This document shows, piece after piece, positions 18,638 through 25,871 of a stretch of 33,572 nt of DNA. Positions within the stretch are counted from its first letter, which is position 1. Each line of letters begins with the position of its first letter. This stretch comes from an uncultured Methylococcales bacterium (GTDB taxonomy: Bacteria; Pseudomonadota; Gammaproteobacteria; Methylococcales; Methylomonadaceae), in contig CAIUVX010000021.1 in assembly GCA_903902705.1 (NCBI GenBank), positions 1 to 33,572 on the forward strand. Direction: 5' to 3'. The notes under the pieces are model-generated. The model worked only from the letters and a program-made list of their open reading frames with translations, made no database searches and had not been told where the DNA came from. Position numbers and translations under genes: made by a program.

Positions 18638-20530
18638 TCAAAGTACATCCGCTAGATTACCCTTGGTTTCTAACCATGCTTTTCTATCTTGAGAGCGTTT
18701 TTTTGCCAAGAGTAAATCTAGCTGCGCGGTGGTGTCATCGTCTTCGGCAATAGTAAGCTGCACCAAACGGCGCGTATCGGGGTTCATGGTAGTTTCGCGC
18801 AGTTGGCTAGGATTCATTTCTCCTAAGCCTTTAAAGCGTTGTATATTAATTTGCCCTTTCAATTTTTCAGCTTTGATTCTGTCCAATACCCCTAAACGTT
18901 CGGCTTCATCTAAGGCATAAAAAACCCGCTTACCCACATCAATGCGATATAAAGGTGGCATAGCGACAAACACATGACCTGCTTTCACCAGCGAATTAAA
19001 GTGTTGATAAAATAACGCGCAGATTAGCGTGGCAATATGATTTCCGTCGGAATCGGCATCCGCCAAAATACACACCTTCCCATAGCGTAAGTTTTGTAAA
19101 TCATCTACACCTGGTTCTATGCCTAAAGCAACTGCAATATCGTGGACTTCTTGTGAAGCCATAACTTGGCTGGATTCGACTTCCCAAGTATTGAGAATTT
19201 TACCGCGTAGCGGCATGATGGCCTGAAAATCCCGCTCGCGTGCTTGTTTAGCTGAACCACCCGCAGAATCACCTTCGACTAAAAATAATTCAGTGCGATT
19301 AATGTCTTGTGCAGAGCAGTCCGCCAATTTCCCTGGAAGTGCGGGACCTGAGGTAATGCGTTTACGGATGATTTTTTTATTGGAGCGCAGACGTTTTTGC
19401 GCACTATTAATAATAATCTCAGCGATTTTTTCGCCCTCAGCGGGATTTTGATTGAGCCATAAACTAAAGCTGTCTTTTGCGACCCCTGAGACAAACGCCA
19501 CACATTCACGCGAACTGAGCCGTTCTTTGGTTTGCCCTGAAAATTGAGGGTCTTCCAATTTCACTGATAACACAAAATGACAGTTTTCCCAGACATCTTC
19601 TGGAGCGACTTTAACGCCACGCGGCAAAATATTACGAATATCGCAAAATTCACGCATCGCTTCGGTTAACCCTGCGCGTAGCCCGTTGACGTGTGTACCC
19701 CCTTGCGCAGTAGGGACGAGATTAACATAACTTTCATTGAGTATTTCAGGCGGATTTTCCACTGCCCAAACAATACCCCATTCTACCGCTTCATGAGTAG
19801 TTGCCACTAGCCCCATAAAAGGTTGTTCTGGACAGTAGTCAATGTCGCCGATACGGTCTAACAAATAGCCTTTTAAACCATCCTGATAATACCATTGGAC
19901 TGTTTCACCCGTTTGTTCAACCGTTAGGCTTATTTTTAACCGTGGACACAGTACCGCTTTAGCGCGTAACACATGCTTGAGCTTGCTAACGGAAATGTTG
20001 GCAGAATCAAAATATTTGCCATTGGGTAAAAATTTGACTGCTGTGCCTGTGTTATTTTTGCCGACCGTACCTATTTCTGTTAATTCAGTTTGTTTTTCAC
20101 CATCGGCAAAATCCATACTGTAAAGTTTGCCATTGCGTTTGACTTCAATGTTGAGCGTTGCCGATAGCGCGTTGACTACAGACACGCCTACACCATGCAA
20201 ACCGCCTGAAAACTGGTAGTTTTTATTGGAAAATTTTCCACCTGAATGAAGCTGAGTCAAAATCACTTCCACGCCCGTCATGCCTTGTTCGGGGTGCATA
20301 TCAACAGGCATTCCACGACCATCGTCTTTAACCAACACTGAACCATCTTTATATAACACTACATCGATAGTTTTGGCAAAACCTGCCATTGCTTCATCAA
20401 CGCTGTTATCAACCACTTCCTGTACTAAATGATTCGGTCTTGTGGTATCGGTGTACATACCCGGTCGTTTGCGTACAGGTTCTAAACCACTTAATACTTC
20501 AATTGCCGCCGCGTTATATTCGTTACTCAT
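18638..20530 (-). CDS. parE: DNA topoisomerase IV subunit B
   Basis: ParE supplies ATPase and TOPRIM functions for topoisomerase IV, which decatenates daughter chromosomes. The 630-aa protein starts MSNEYNAAAIEVLSGLEPVRKRPGMY and has a GHKL ATPase site (EVVDNSVDEA, DDGRGMP, GLHGVGVSVVNA) and TOPRIM motifs (LVEGDSAGGSAKQ, then DADSDGNH). A length near 630 aa, the IEVLSGLEPVRKRPGMYTDTxRPNHL start and DADSDGNHIATL favour ParE over GyrB, which is usually about 800 aa. The ATG at 20530 is preferred over a TTG at 20545 because the family starts with this block. parC is not in the window. Confidence 0.93.
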   Translation of the reverse strand: MSNEYNAAAIEVLSGLEPVRKRPGMYTDTTRPNHLVQEVVDNSVDEAMAGFAKTIDVVLYKDGSVLVKDDGRGMPVDMHPEQGMTGVEVILTQLHSGGKFSNKNYQFSGGLHGVGVSVVNALSATLNIEVKRNGKLYSMDFADGEKQTELTEIGTVGKNNTGTAVKFLPNGKYFDSANISVSKLKHVLRAKAVLCPRLKISLTVEQTGETVQWYYQDGLKGYLLDRIGDIDYCPEQPFMGLVATTHEAVEWGIVWAVENPPEILNESYVNLVPTAQGGTHVNGLRAGLTEAMREFCDIRNILPRGVKVAPEDVWENCHFVLSVKLEDPQFSGQTKERLSSRECVAFVSGVAKDSFSLWLNQNPAEGEKIAEIIINSAQKRLRSNKKIIRKRITSGPALPGKLADCSAQDINRTELFLVEGDSAGGSAKQARERDFQAIMPLRGKILNTWEVESSQVMASQEVHDIAVALGIEPGVDDLQNLRYGKVCILADADSDGNHIATLICALFYQHFNSLVKAGHVFVAMPPLYRIDVGKRVFYALDEAERLGVLDRIKAEKLKGQINIQRFKGLGEMNPSQLRETTMNPDTRRLVQLTIAEDDDTTAQLDLLLAKKRSQDRKAWLETKGNLADVL

Positions 20531-20639
20531 TATATATCTAGTCAATGGTTATGAAGCCCACAAACACTATAAAGTATCCATCGACTATGGTTTGCTGTTT
20601 GTTAAAAATTTATTACTCATAGTGAGCGTGGGCGTTTGG

Positions 20640-20662
20640 AAAATCAGGCTTTAGCTGATTTT
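20640..20662 (-). terminator. Terminator of the asmA-mutY-yggX operon
   Basis: AAAATCAG (20640-20647) and CTGATTTT (20655-20662) form an 8-bp stem with a 7-nt loop. On the leftward transcript the stem ends in TTTT, and the structure lies 30 bp after the last gene of the operon. It also separates this operon from parE. Confidence 0.7.
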
Positions 20663-20691
20663 TGTTTAAATTGAGACATTGCCGTTAGCTA

Positions 20692-20970
20692 TCACTCATC
20701 AATACCTTTCTTTCTTTTAGAAAAATCAAAAAACTTTAACTCACCTTCAGATTCGATAGGAATAAGAGATAATTTATCTTTACTAATCACTTTGCTGCGC
20801 CCCCCATCATCTGCTGTCAGTTTTCGTCGCTCAACGAAAACCTTGAGTTCCTCTGTGGCCATCTGCTTGCTAACGTAAGGACCAAAAATGCCTTCGCGGG
20901 CATTGAAATACCATTCCATTAAGCCCGTTTTATCATTGCGTTGGCAAAATGTTCTATCAAGATCAAACAT
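20692..20970 (-). CDS. Small conserved protein, possibly DUF6316
   Basis: This 92-aa soluble protein contains a WYFNAREGIFGPYVSKQMA segment (20-38). A short aromatic-REG-GPY pattern of this kind occurs in small gammaproteobacterial proteins annotated, as I recall, DUF6316. The C-terminal part is charged (FDFSKRKKG). No signal peptide or membrane segment is visible. A GGAG sits 7 nt before the ATG. It is the last gene of the leftward asmA-mutY-yggX group, 48 bp after yggX, just before the terminator. The function is unknown, and its position alone does not define one. Confidence 0.7.
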   Translation of the reverse strand: MFDLDRTFCQRNDKTGLMEWYFNAREGIFGPYVSKQMATEELKVFVERRKLTADDGGRSKVISKDKLSLIPIESEGELKFFDFSKRKKGIDE

Positions 20971-21018
20971 CGACGTTCTCCAATAAAATAAACTAACTTA
21001 ATATAGTAGATTTAATAC

Positions 21019-21297
21019 TCAGCCTTGTGGCGTTGGAGGCACATAGCCTTCAGGCATATCGTTATGATCTTCAAATAAAAACTTAGTTCTTTCTTCCGCT
21101 AAATATGCTCTAGCTTTAGGGTCAAAGCTGGCTAACTTGTTTTCATTAATTAAAATCGTTTGCCTGCCTAACCATTCTTTCCATACTTGCTTGGATATTT
21201 TTTCAAATATTTCTAAGCCTTTTTCACCTGGAAACGGTGCTGAATCTAAGCCTTCAGCTTCTACACCTAATTTTACGCACAATACTCGTCTAGTCAT
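21019..21297 (-). CDS. yggX: YggX, oxidative-damage protection / Fe(II)-trafficking protein
   Basis: YggX is a small cytoplasmic protein linked to protection of iron-sulfur clusters and iron trafficking. The 92-aa sequence has the family features: an N-terminal RRVLCVKLG with the conserved cysteine (C6-C7 region), APFPGEKGLEIFEKIS, the block WKEWLGRQTILINENKL, and a C-terminal FLFEDHNDMPEGYVPP. Its ATG overlaps the mutY stop by 8 nt. The mutY-yggX pair is the same as in E. coli, where the Fe-S enzyme MutY may benefit from its neighbour. Confidence 0.95.
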   Translation of the reverse strand: MTRRVLCVKLGVEAEGLDSAPFPGEKGLEIFEKISKQVWKEWLGRQTILINENKLASFDPKARAYLAEERTKFLFEDHNDMPEGYVPPTPQG

Positions 21298-22342
21298 TTT
21301 TATTCTCAGTTTTTATGTGTTGTTGTAATAATTGTTTAATGGGGGCAGCTAAACCCAACTGCTGTCCAGCGTTATACCAAAGACTTTGATTAGCTTCCAT
21401 CACAAAATTTGTCGGGCTATTGGTTTGTATAACCAGTGGAGTGTAATCCAAGTGGTAATGAGAAAACGTATGTCGCGACGTTGGCAATAGTTGTTGACTA
21501 TTAATCGCCATATTTTTGCTTAAGCACCAATCCTGTGCCGCTTCGATACTATCAAATTCGGGCAAACTCCATAATCCGCCCCAAATGCCTGTGGGTGGTC
21601 TTTTTTCCAAAAATAGTTGCTGGTCATAATTACGCAACAACAAAAATACCCGCTGTTTAACGGGCAAGGTTTTTTTAGGTTTGGGGGTGGGTAATTGTGC
21701 GACTATTCCCATGCTTAGTGCAACACAATGACTGGCAATCGGGCAAACAGTACACGATGGTTTGCTGCGTGTACACACTGTCGCGCCCAAATCCATTATC
21801 GCTTGAGTGTAATCGGCGCAACGTTCAATAGGAGTCAACTCCGCGCTGATTGCCCACAATTGTTTAGTTACCTGAGTATCACCCGACCAACCTGTGATGC
21901 CTTTATAGCGTGTCAACACCCGTTTAACATTGCCATCTAATATAGGATGACTTTTATGAAAAGCAATGCTCAAAATTGCCCCCGCTGTCGATTGCCCAAT
22001 GCCAGATAATGCCATTAATTCTTCTAGTGTATCTGGAAAACGCTGTTGCTGATAAATAATCTGCGCACTTTTATGCAGATTTCTTGCTCTAGCGTAATAC
22101 CCTAAACCAGACCAGTACGGCAACACTTCATCAATATGGGCGACCGCCAAACTGTCCAGAGTGGGAAATTTTTCAATGAACGCCTGAAAATAGGGAATCA
22201 CTGTGGTGACTTGAGTTTGTTGTAGCATGATTTCAGATAACCACACCCGATAAGGCGTGGTGTTCTGTTGCCACGGTAAATCTTTACGTCCTCGACAAGC
22301 AAACCACGCCAGAATACTTTGTTGAAAAGCAGCAGGGGTCAT
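21290..22342 (-). CDS. mutY: A/G-specific adenine DNA glycosylase
   Basis: MutY excises adenine mispaired with 8-oxoguanine. The 350-aa protein has the HhH-GPD fold with catalytic E37 (SEIMLQQTQ) and D136 (LDGNVKRVL), the helix-hairpin-helix LMALSGIGQSTAG (109-121), and a 4Fe-4S loop with cysteines 190, 197, 200 and 206. The C-terminal NUDIX-like domain that senses 8-oxoguanine begins near residue 228 (QRVFLLLRNYDQQLFLEKRP). Length is normal. It starts 5 bp after the asmA stop and overlaps yggX, so it sits in the middle of a tight operon. Confidence 0.95.
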   Translation of the reverse strand: MTPAAFQQSILAWFACRGRKDLPWQQNTTPYRVWLSEIMLQQTQVTTVIPYFQAFIEKFPTLDSLAVAHIDEVLPYWSGLGYYARARNLHKSAQIIYQQQRFPDTLEELMALSGIGQSTAGAILSIAFHKSHPILDGNVKRVLTRYKGITGWSGDTQVTKQLWAISAELTPIERCADYTQAIMDLGATVCTRSKPSCTVCPIASHCVALSMGIVAQLPTPKPKKTLPVKQRVFLLLRNYDQQLFLEKRPPTGIWGGLWSLPEFDSIEAAQDWCLSKNMAINSQQLLPTSRHTFSHYHLDYTPLVIQTNSPTNFVMEANQSLWYNAGQQLGLAAPIKQLLQQHIKTENKND

Positions 22343-22347
22343 CAGTG

Positions 22348-24534
22348 TTAGAAGAATTTTTTAAATAACTTGCCTACTTTCGGAGCTAACTCTTTGAGTT
22401 TTTCTTTTTCTTCGGGTTTCAATTTATCCAAGGCTTTTTCAATTTTCGCTTTACCTTCCTCAGTTTGAGCATTATTGATGACGCTTTCAATTTTGGCTTT
22501 TGCTTTGTCTGTCACCAATGCCGTTACATCCAGCGTATAAGTCGGTTTGCTCAGTGTTCCACCTACTAAAATAACCATAGGTGTATTGTGTAACAAATCA
22601 GCATCTGCGGGATCAACTGAGTCTTTTGGCAACAAAGCGGTGAGTTTGTAGTTCAGCTGTTGATTGAGTAAATTTACCGTGCCTTTGCCTGTCGCTTGGA
22701 CTTTATTAGTTTTTAGCTCTAAATCATCATTCGTGACTATGCCCTTAGCAATAACAGCCGAGCCACCAAGCATTAAAAACGGGGTTTCCTTATTATCAGT
22801 AATCGCCGCCAAATCGCTACCTTTGAGTAAAGCCTTGCCTTTATCAATCATGTTTTGCAAATTAAAACCAAGCATCGCGCCGTCTTTGCATAAGAACTTC
22901 AACTGACCGCTAAGCGAGGATTGAAGCTCAGCTGGTGTATTGCCATATCCTTGTAGCTGTAATGATGAATCTAGCGTTCCACGAATCGTTGCTTTATTGC
23001 CTAAAGCGGTTAATAACGGTTCAATTTGGACGTGATCGAGTTTTTGATCCACTTCCAACACAGTTTTTGGTTGCCGTACATCAACACTGAAATTGCTGGC
23101 ATATTCGCCTTGATAAAATTGTTTGATACTTTGTGTGGTAGTGACCAAACCATTTTTCGCACCGACATGAAGATGAACATCTTGTAAATTCATGCCATTG
23201 GCTTTAAGCGACCCGACCACTAAATCACCGTTGGCATCCAGCTTTCTTAACAGATCAACAGGCAACACAGCCACGCCTGCGGTTAAAGCAAGCAAGGGAC
23301 TGACGTTTGCTGGTTTGCTTTTTTCAGCGGGTGAGGAATAACGGTCAACATCAATACTATCAATTGCTAGATTAAACGCGATAGCGGGTAAGGCAAAATT
23401 ATTCACGCTGGTTGAGCCTTTGATGAGCGTGTCATCTAAGTTAAGCACTATATTTTGTAGATCAACGGAATTGGGTGTAGCGGAGATAGTAAAACTAAGA
23501 GCAAATTTATTCAGTGCGTTAGCATCACGCATCGCAGGAACTGGAATGGCAAATTCTTTTATCAGTTTAGCAGGATTAAATTGTGCAATACTCAATGTTC
23601 CCTGAAAAGTCGCATTAGCTTCTTTAAAATGTTCACTCGATACCTCAGCAGAAAGACTTAAATCACCTGATTTAAGTTGTAATCCAGAAACCTTAATAGT
23701 TTGTTTGGGCAAAGACACTGCACCACTGGCAATGATTAGCGAGCTAGTCATTGATTTATTGGGAATACTATCGCCTGCGGTGATGGTCTGTAGTGTGGTA
23801 TCACTGAAAGCAACCGTATCAAGTTGTTCATTAATGGTCAGTATCGTATCTAGCTTCTGTGTTTGCGTAATGTTGGTGTCAGGATTCAGGGTAATAAAGC
23901 CAATATTAATGGAAATAGGCTGATTAAAACGCGCTTTACTGCTTGCTAGACTGACATCCTTAAAAACATAATTTTGCCCCGTTTGTTGATTCTGCCAATT
24001 TATTTGAGTGTTAGTCAGTGTCACATTGCCAATAGAAAGCTTACTTAAAGCGGCGGCAGTTTCCACAGCGGCAGTGGCAGCAATTTGTTGGGTAGACGGT
24101 GTGCTATTCGTCACACTAGCAGGCGTTTTTTTAGCCGTTAAATCATCCCAATTTGTTACGCCTTGATGATTGGTCGTTAAATTGAGCATTAGCCCTTTTA
24201 AGGCAATATCCCCCACTTGCACTTTTTTTGACAGTAATGGCAATAATGCAACATTGATATGACTTTCTTCCAAATAAGCAAAGTTTTTAGCTTCAAAACC
24301 TTGGGCATTGCTCAAGGTCATTTTTCCTGTATTTACGCCTATAGAAGGAAATACGGTAAGTTTTAAATCACCATCGATACCCAAATCACGCCCAGTTTTA
24401 TTTTTAACCGCTGCAATAATTTCAGGCTTGAAATTATTGGGATTGATGAAAAAAACACCAGCACAAACCACAAGCACGACTAATAACACCAGTGCGGCAA
24501 TGATTGACAACATAATTTTTAACGGATTTTTCAC
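22348..24534 (-). CDS. asmA: AsmA family protein
   Basis: AsmA-type proteins are inner-membrane anchored, with a large periplasmic part of the bridge-like lipid-transport superfamily, and influence outer-membrane assembly. A single N-terminal membrane segment (about 8-30) is followed by the signature INPNNFKPEIIAAVKNKTGRDLGIDGDLKL. The C-terminal part has the AsmA-like GYGNTPAELQSSLSGQLKFLCKDGAMLGFNL block and a charged KPEEKEKLKELAPKVGK tail. I choose the GTG at 24534 (728 aa) because GGAG lies 6 nt before it. A GTG four codons upstream (24546) is possible but that GGAG overlaps it. mutY follows 5 bp downstream. Confidence 0.88.
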   Translation of the reverse strand: MKNPLKIMLSIIAALVLLVVLVVCAGVFFINPNNFKPEIIAAVKNKTGRDLGIDGDLKLTVFPSIGVNTGKMTLSNAQGFEAKNFAYLEESHINVALLPLLSKKVQVGDIALKGLMLNLTTNHQGVTNWDDLTAKKTPASVTNSTPSTQQIAATAAVETAAALSKLSIGNVTLTNTQINWQNQQTGQNYVFKDVSLASSKARFNQPISINIGFITLNPDTNITQTQKLDTILTINEQLDTVAFSDTTLQTITAGDSIPNKSMTSSLIIASGAVSLPKQTIKVSGLQLKSGDLSLSAEVSSEHFKEANATFQGTLSIAQFNPAKLIKEFAIPVPAMRDANALNKFALSFTISATPNSVDLQNIVLNLDDTLIKGSTSVNNFALPAIAFNLAIDSIDVDRYSSPAEKSKPANVSPLLALTAGVAVLPVDLLRKLDANGDLVVGSLKANGMNLQDVHLHVGAKNGLVTTTQSIKQFYQGEYASNFSVDVRQPKTVLEVDQKLDHVQIEPLLTALGNKATIRGTLDSSLQLQGYGNTPAELQSSLSGQLKFLCKDGAMLGFNLQNMIDKGKALLKGSDLAAITDNKETPFLMLGGSAVIAKGIVTNDDLELKTNKVQATGKGTVNLLNQQLNYKLTALLPKDSVDPADADLLHNTPMVILVGGTLSKPTYTLDVTALVTDKAKAKIESVINNAQTEEGKAKIEKALDKLKPEEKEKLKELAPKVGKLFKKFF

Positions 24535-24653
24535 ACGATGCTCCACTCAAAAAACTACAATAATGATCTATTATCGAATATCATGCCTCACTGTTGCTAG
24601 TTAAATTCTAGCCAAAGGTATTAAACATAATAATAATGCGATGAGGTGGATAT

Positions 24654-24941
24654 ATGTTGTTTTTAGCGAAAGCGTTGGCGATAGCTGTTCTGGTTTGGTT
24701 TTACACAACCGCGAGAGAAAAAGGCGAACCGCCTATTAACTGGGCAATTACTGGCTTAATTGGCTATGTAATCGTGTGGATAGCGGTTAGATATACGGTT
24801 GTTCAAGCACTATGGAGTATGGTGTCTAAGAATCCCACAGCGGCTGTGCTTGTCATGCAAATACCAGCACTATGTGCGATTGCGGGAGCATTTTTAATTC
24901 GTAAAAAGTTAATCAGTAATGCCTCTGAAAAAACTAATTAG
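24654..24941 (+). CDS. Small three-helix membrane protein of unknown function
   Basis: The 95-aa product has three hydrophobic segments (about 2-18, 30-51 and 64-83) joined by short charged turns (REKGEPPIN) and a basic, polar C-terminus (RKKLISNASEKTN). I do not recognise a family. A strong GAGGTGG ribosome-binding site precedes the ATG. It is divergent from asmA, and its natural downstream neighbour was the hairpin now displaced to 31134-31165. The integrated element begins 3 bp after its stop codon without altering the coding sequence. Confidence 0.75.
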   Translation: MLFLAKALAIAVLVWFYTTAREKGEPPINWAITGLIGYVIVWIAVRYTVVQALWSMVSKNPTAAVLVMQIPALCAIAGAFLIRKKLISNASEKTN

Positions 24942-24944
24942 TTC

Positions 24945-24961
24945 CAAAGCGGAGTACAAAC
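24945..24961. other. attL core (left 17-bp direct repeat)
   Basis: CAAAGCGGAGTACAAAC is identical to 31129-31145. It begins 3 bp after the stop of the small membrane protein gene. The flanking bases differ between the copies (C/A before, T/C after), so the shared core is exactly 17 bp. Confidence 0.88.
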
Positions 24962-25299
24962 TACTCTATAAGCCACTGTTTTAAATGCTATTTTTTATTT
25001 AGATTAAAAACTACTGTAAAATCTACTGCATTTTTTAGCCGTGGCTTTTTGTGTCATTGCGCAATCATTGCCGATATTGTGGCGCGTTGATAGTAAGGCT
25101 TAGCCAAGCTGTTGTGAGATATGCCAAGCGGTCAACTGTTCAGCATTACCCCGCGCCCGCGTTGTCAGTTCATGCTATACGAAAAACTACGCCCCGTACA
25201 CATTAGGGCAATGTCGTTCATTTAGGCTGGTTCAGCCTAGCACATACAATTTTTCCCCCGCTAAAGGTAGCCACGTTTTAACCATAGCTTAATGCAATC
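24962..25299. other. Noncoding left end of the element
   Basis: I see no convincing gene in this 338-bp stretch. It holds the left arm-site pair (25011-25030), a perfect palindrome ATTGCGCAAT (25056-25065), and a 7-bp hairpin TAGGCTG/CAGCCTA (25223-25239). In satellites this kind of end can hold packaging or recombination signals, but nothing here identifies one. Confidence 0.5.
25011..25030 (+). promoter_or_regulatory. Left pair of putative integrase arm sites
   Basis: CTACTGTA (25011) and CTACTGCA (25023) are direct repeats whose starts are 12 bp apart, 50 bp inside attL. The right end has TTACTGTA then TTACTGCA at the same 12-bp spacing and in the same order. The matched pairs at both ends suggest DNA-binding sites of the integrase or its directionality factor. 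Confidence 0.6.
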
Positions 25300-25324
25300 A
25301 CTAAGGCAAATAAAATGCCTTAGT
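25300..25324 (-). terminator. Hairpin over the stop codon of the DUF5681 gene
   Basis: ACTAAGGCA (25300-25308) pairs with TGCCTTAGT (25316-25324) over 9 bp with a 7-nt loop. The stop codon lies inside the stem. There is no T tract after it on the leftward transcript, so it may stabilise the operon's 3' end more than terminate. Confidence 0.55.
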
Positions 25325-25616
25325 CGTCATTCTCAGGGGTGTAGCCGTCTGCATGGACAACTCGAAAGATGACAGTTCGCTCTTCTGGCTCTGTCGTTTC
25401 GGTATTTTGCACCTCAACACTTTTCAAGCTTGGCAGTACCTTATCCAGTATCAGCTTAGCCGCTTGAATATCGCCCTGTTTAGCTTGCTCAATAACAGTG
25501 GTTAAAATGCCCTGTATATCATCGGCTGTTATTAATTCGCGTAGCTTTGCCGCTGTTACGTTGTGGCTTGGTCGTCCTGCTGGATTGCCACTTGTACCTT
25601 TTTCAAATTTACTCAT
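25320..25616 (-). CDS. DUF5681 domain protein (possible small-terminase-like)
   Basis: The 98-aa protein begins with the DUF5681 signature FEKGTSGNPAGRPSHN, followed by a helical region (AAKLRELITADDIQGILTTVIEQAKQGDIQAAKLILDKVLPS) and an acidic tail. In phage genomes this domain often sits next to the large terminase, which suggests a small-terminase or DNA-binding role; that is family context, not shown here. It is the last gene of the element, 255 bp downstream of the replication gene across the repeat array. In satellites, a terminase-like gene could redirect helper packaging, but no terminase large subunit is present. Confidence 0.75.
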   Translation of the reverse strand: MSKFEKGTSGNPAGRPSHNVTAAKLRELITADDIQGILTTVIEQAKQGDIQAAKLILDKVLPSLKSVEVQNTETTEPEERTVIFRVVHADGYTPENDD

Positions 25617-25661
25617 AGTCTGTTTTTTCCTGCTTAATCAGGTGGTTTTTAATTAAAGTGC

Positions 25662-25868
25662 GCGAATTTGCGAAAATGCGAATTTAGCCACTCTAGCCCT
25701 TTATTCATGCGGGTTTGCTAAATTCTCATGGTTGCGAATTTTGCGAAAATAGCTTTTATCTGTCTGGCATATCGGGCTAAATTCTCAAAATTCGCACGGT
25801 TGCGAAAATAGCAAAACCACGCCACATAAGGGCTAAGCTAGGCAAATTCGCAAATTCTCATTTTCTCA
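25662..25868. repeat. Iteron-like repeat array, candidate element replication origin
   Basis: GCGAA occurs six times (starting 25662, 25670, 25678, 25734, 25743, 25802) and its inverse TTCGC twice (25791, 25847). AAATTCTCA occurs three times (25720, 25779, 25852). Two 37-bp units (25717-25753 and 25776-25812) both begin GCTAAATTCTCA and end TTGCGAAAATAGC, making each an imperfect palindrome. The array lies directly downstream of the primase/ATPase gene. It fits an iteron origin, or operators for the DUF5681 gene. Confidence 0.7.
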
Positions 25869-25871
25869 ATG

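Noticed and set aside
18638-20530. Possible gyrB instead of parE
   Set aside because: The length of 630 aa and the N-terminal and TOPRIM block patterns are those of ParE; GyrB is usually about 800 aa with a long insertion.
25662-25868. CRISPR array suggested by repeated AT-rich motifs
   Set aside because: Repeats are short, unevenly spaced and partly inverted, and no cas gene is present.
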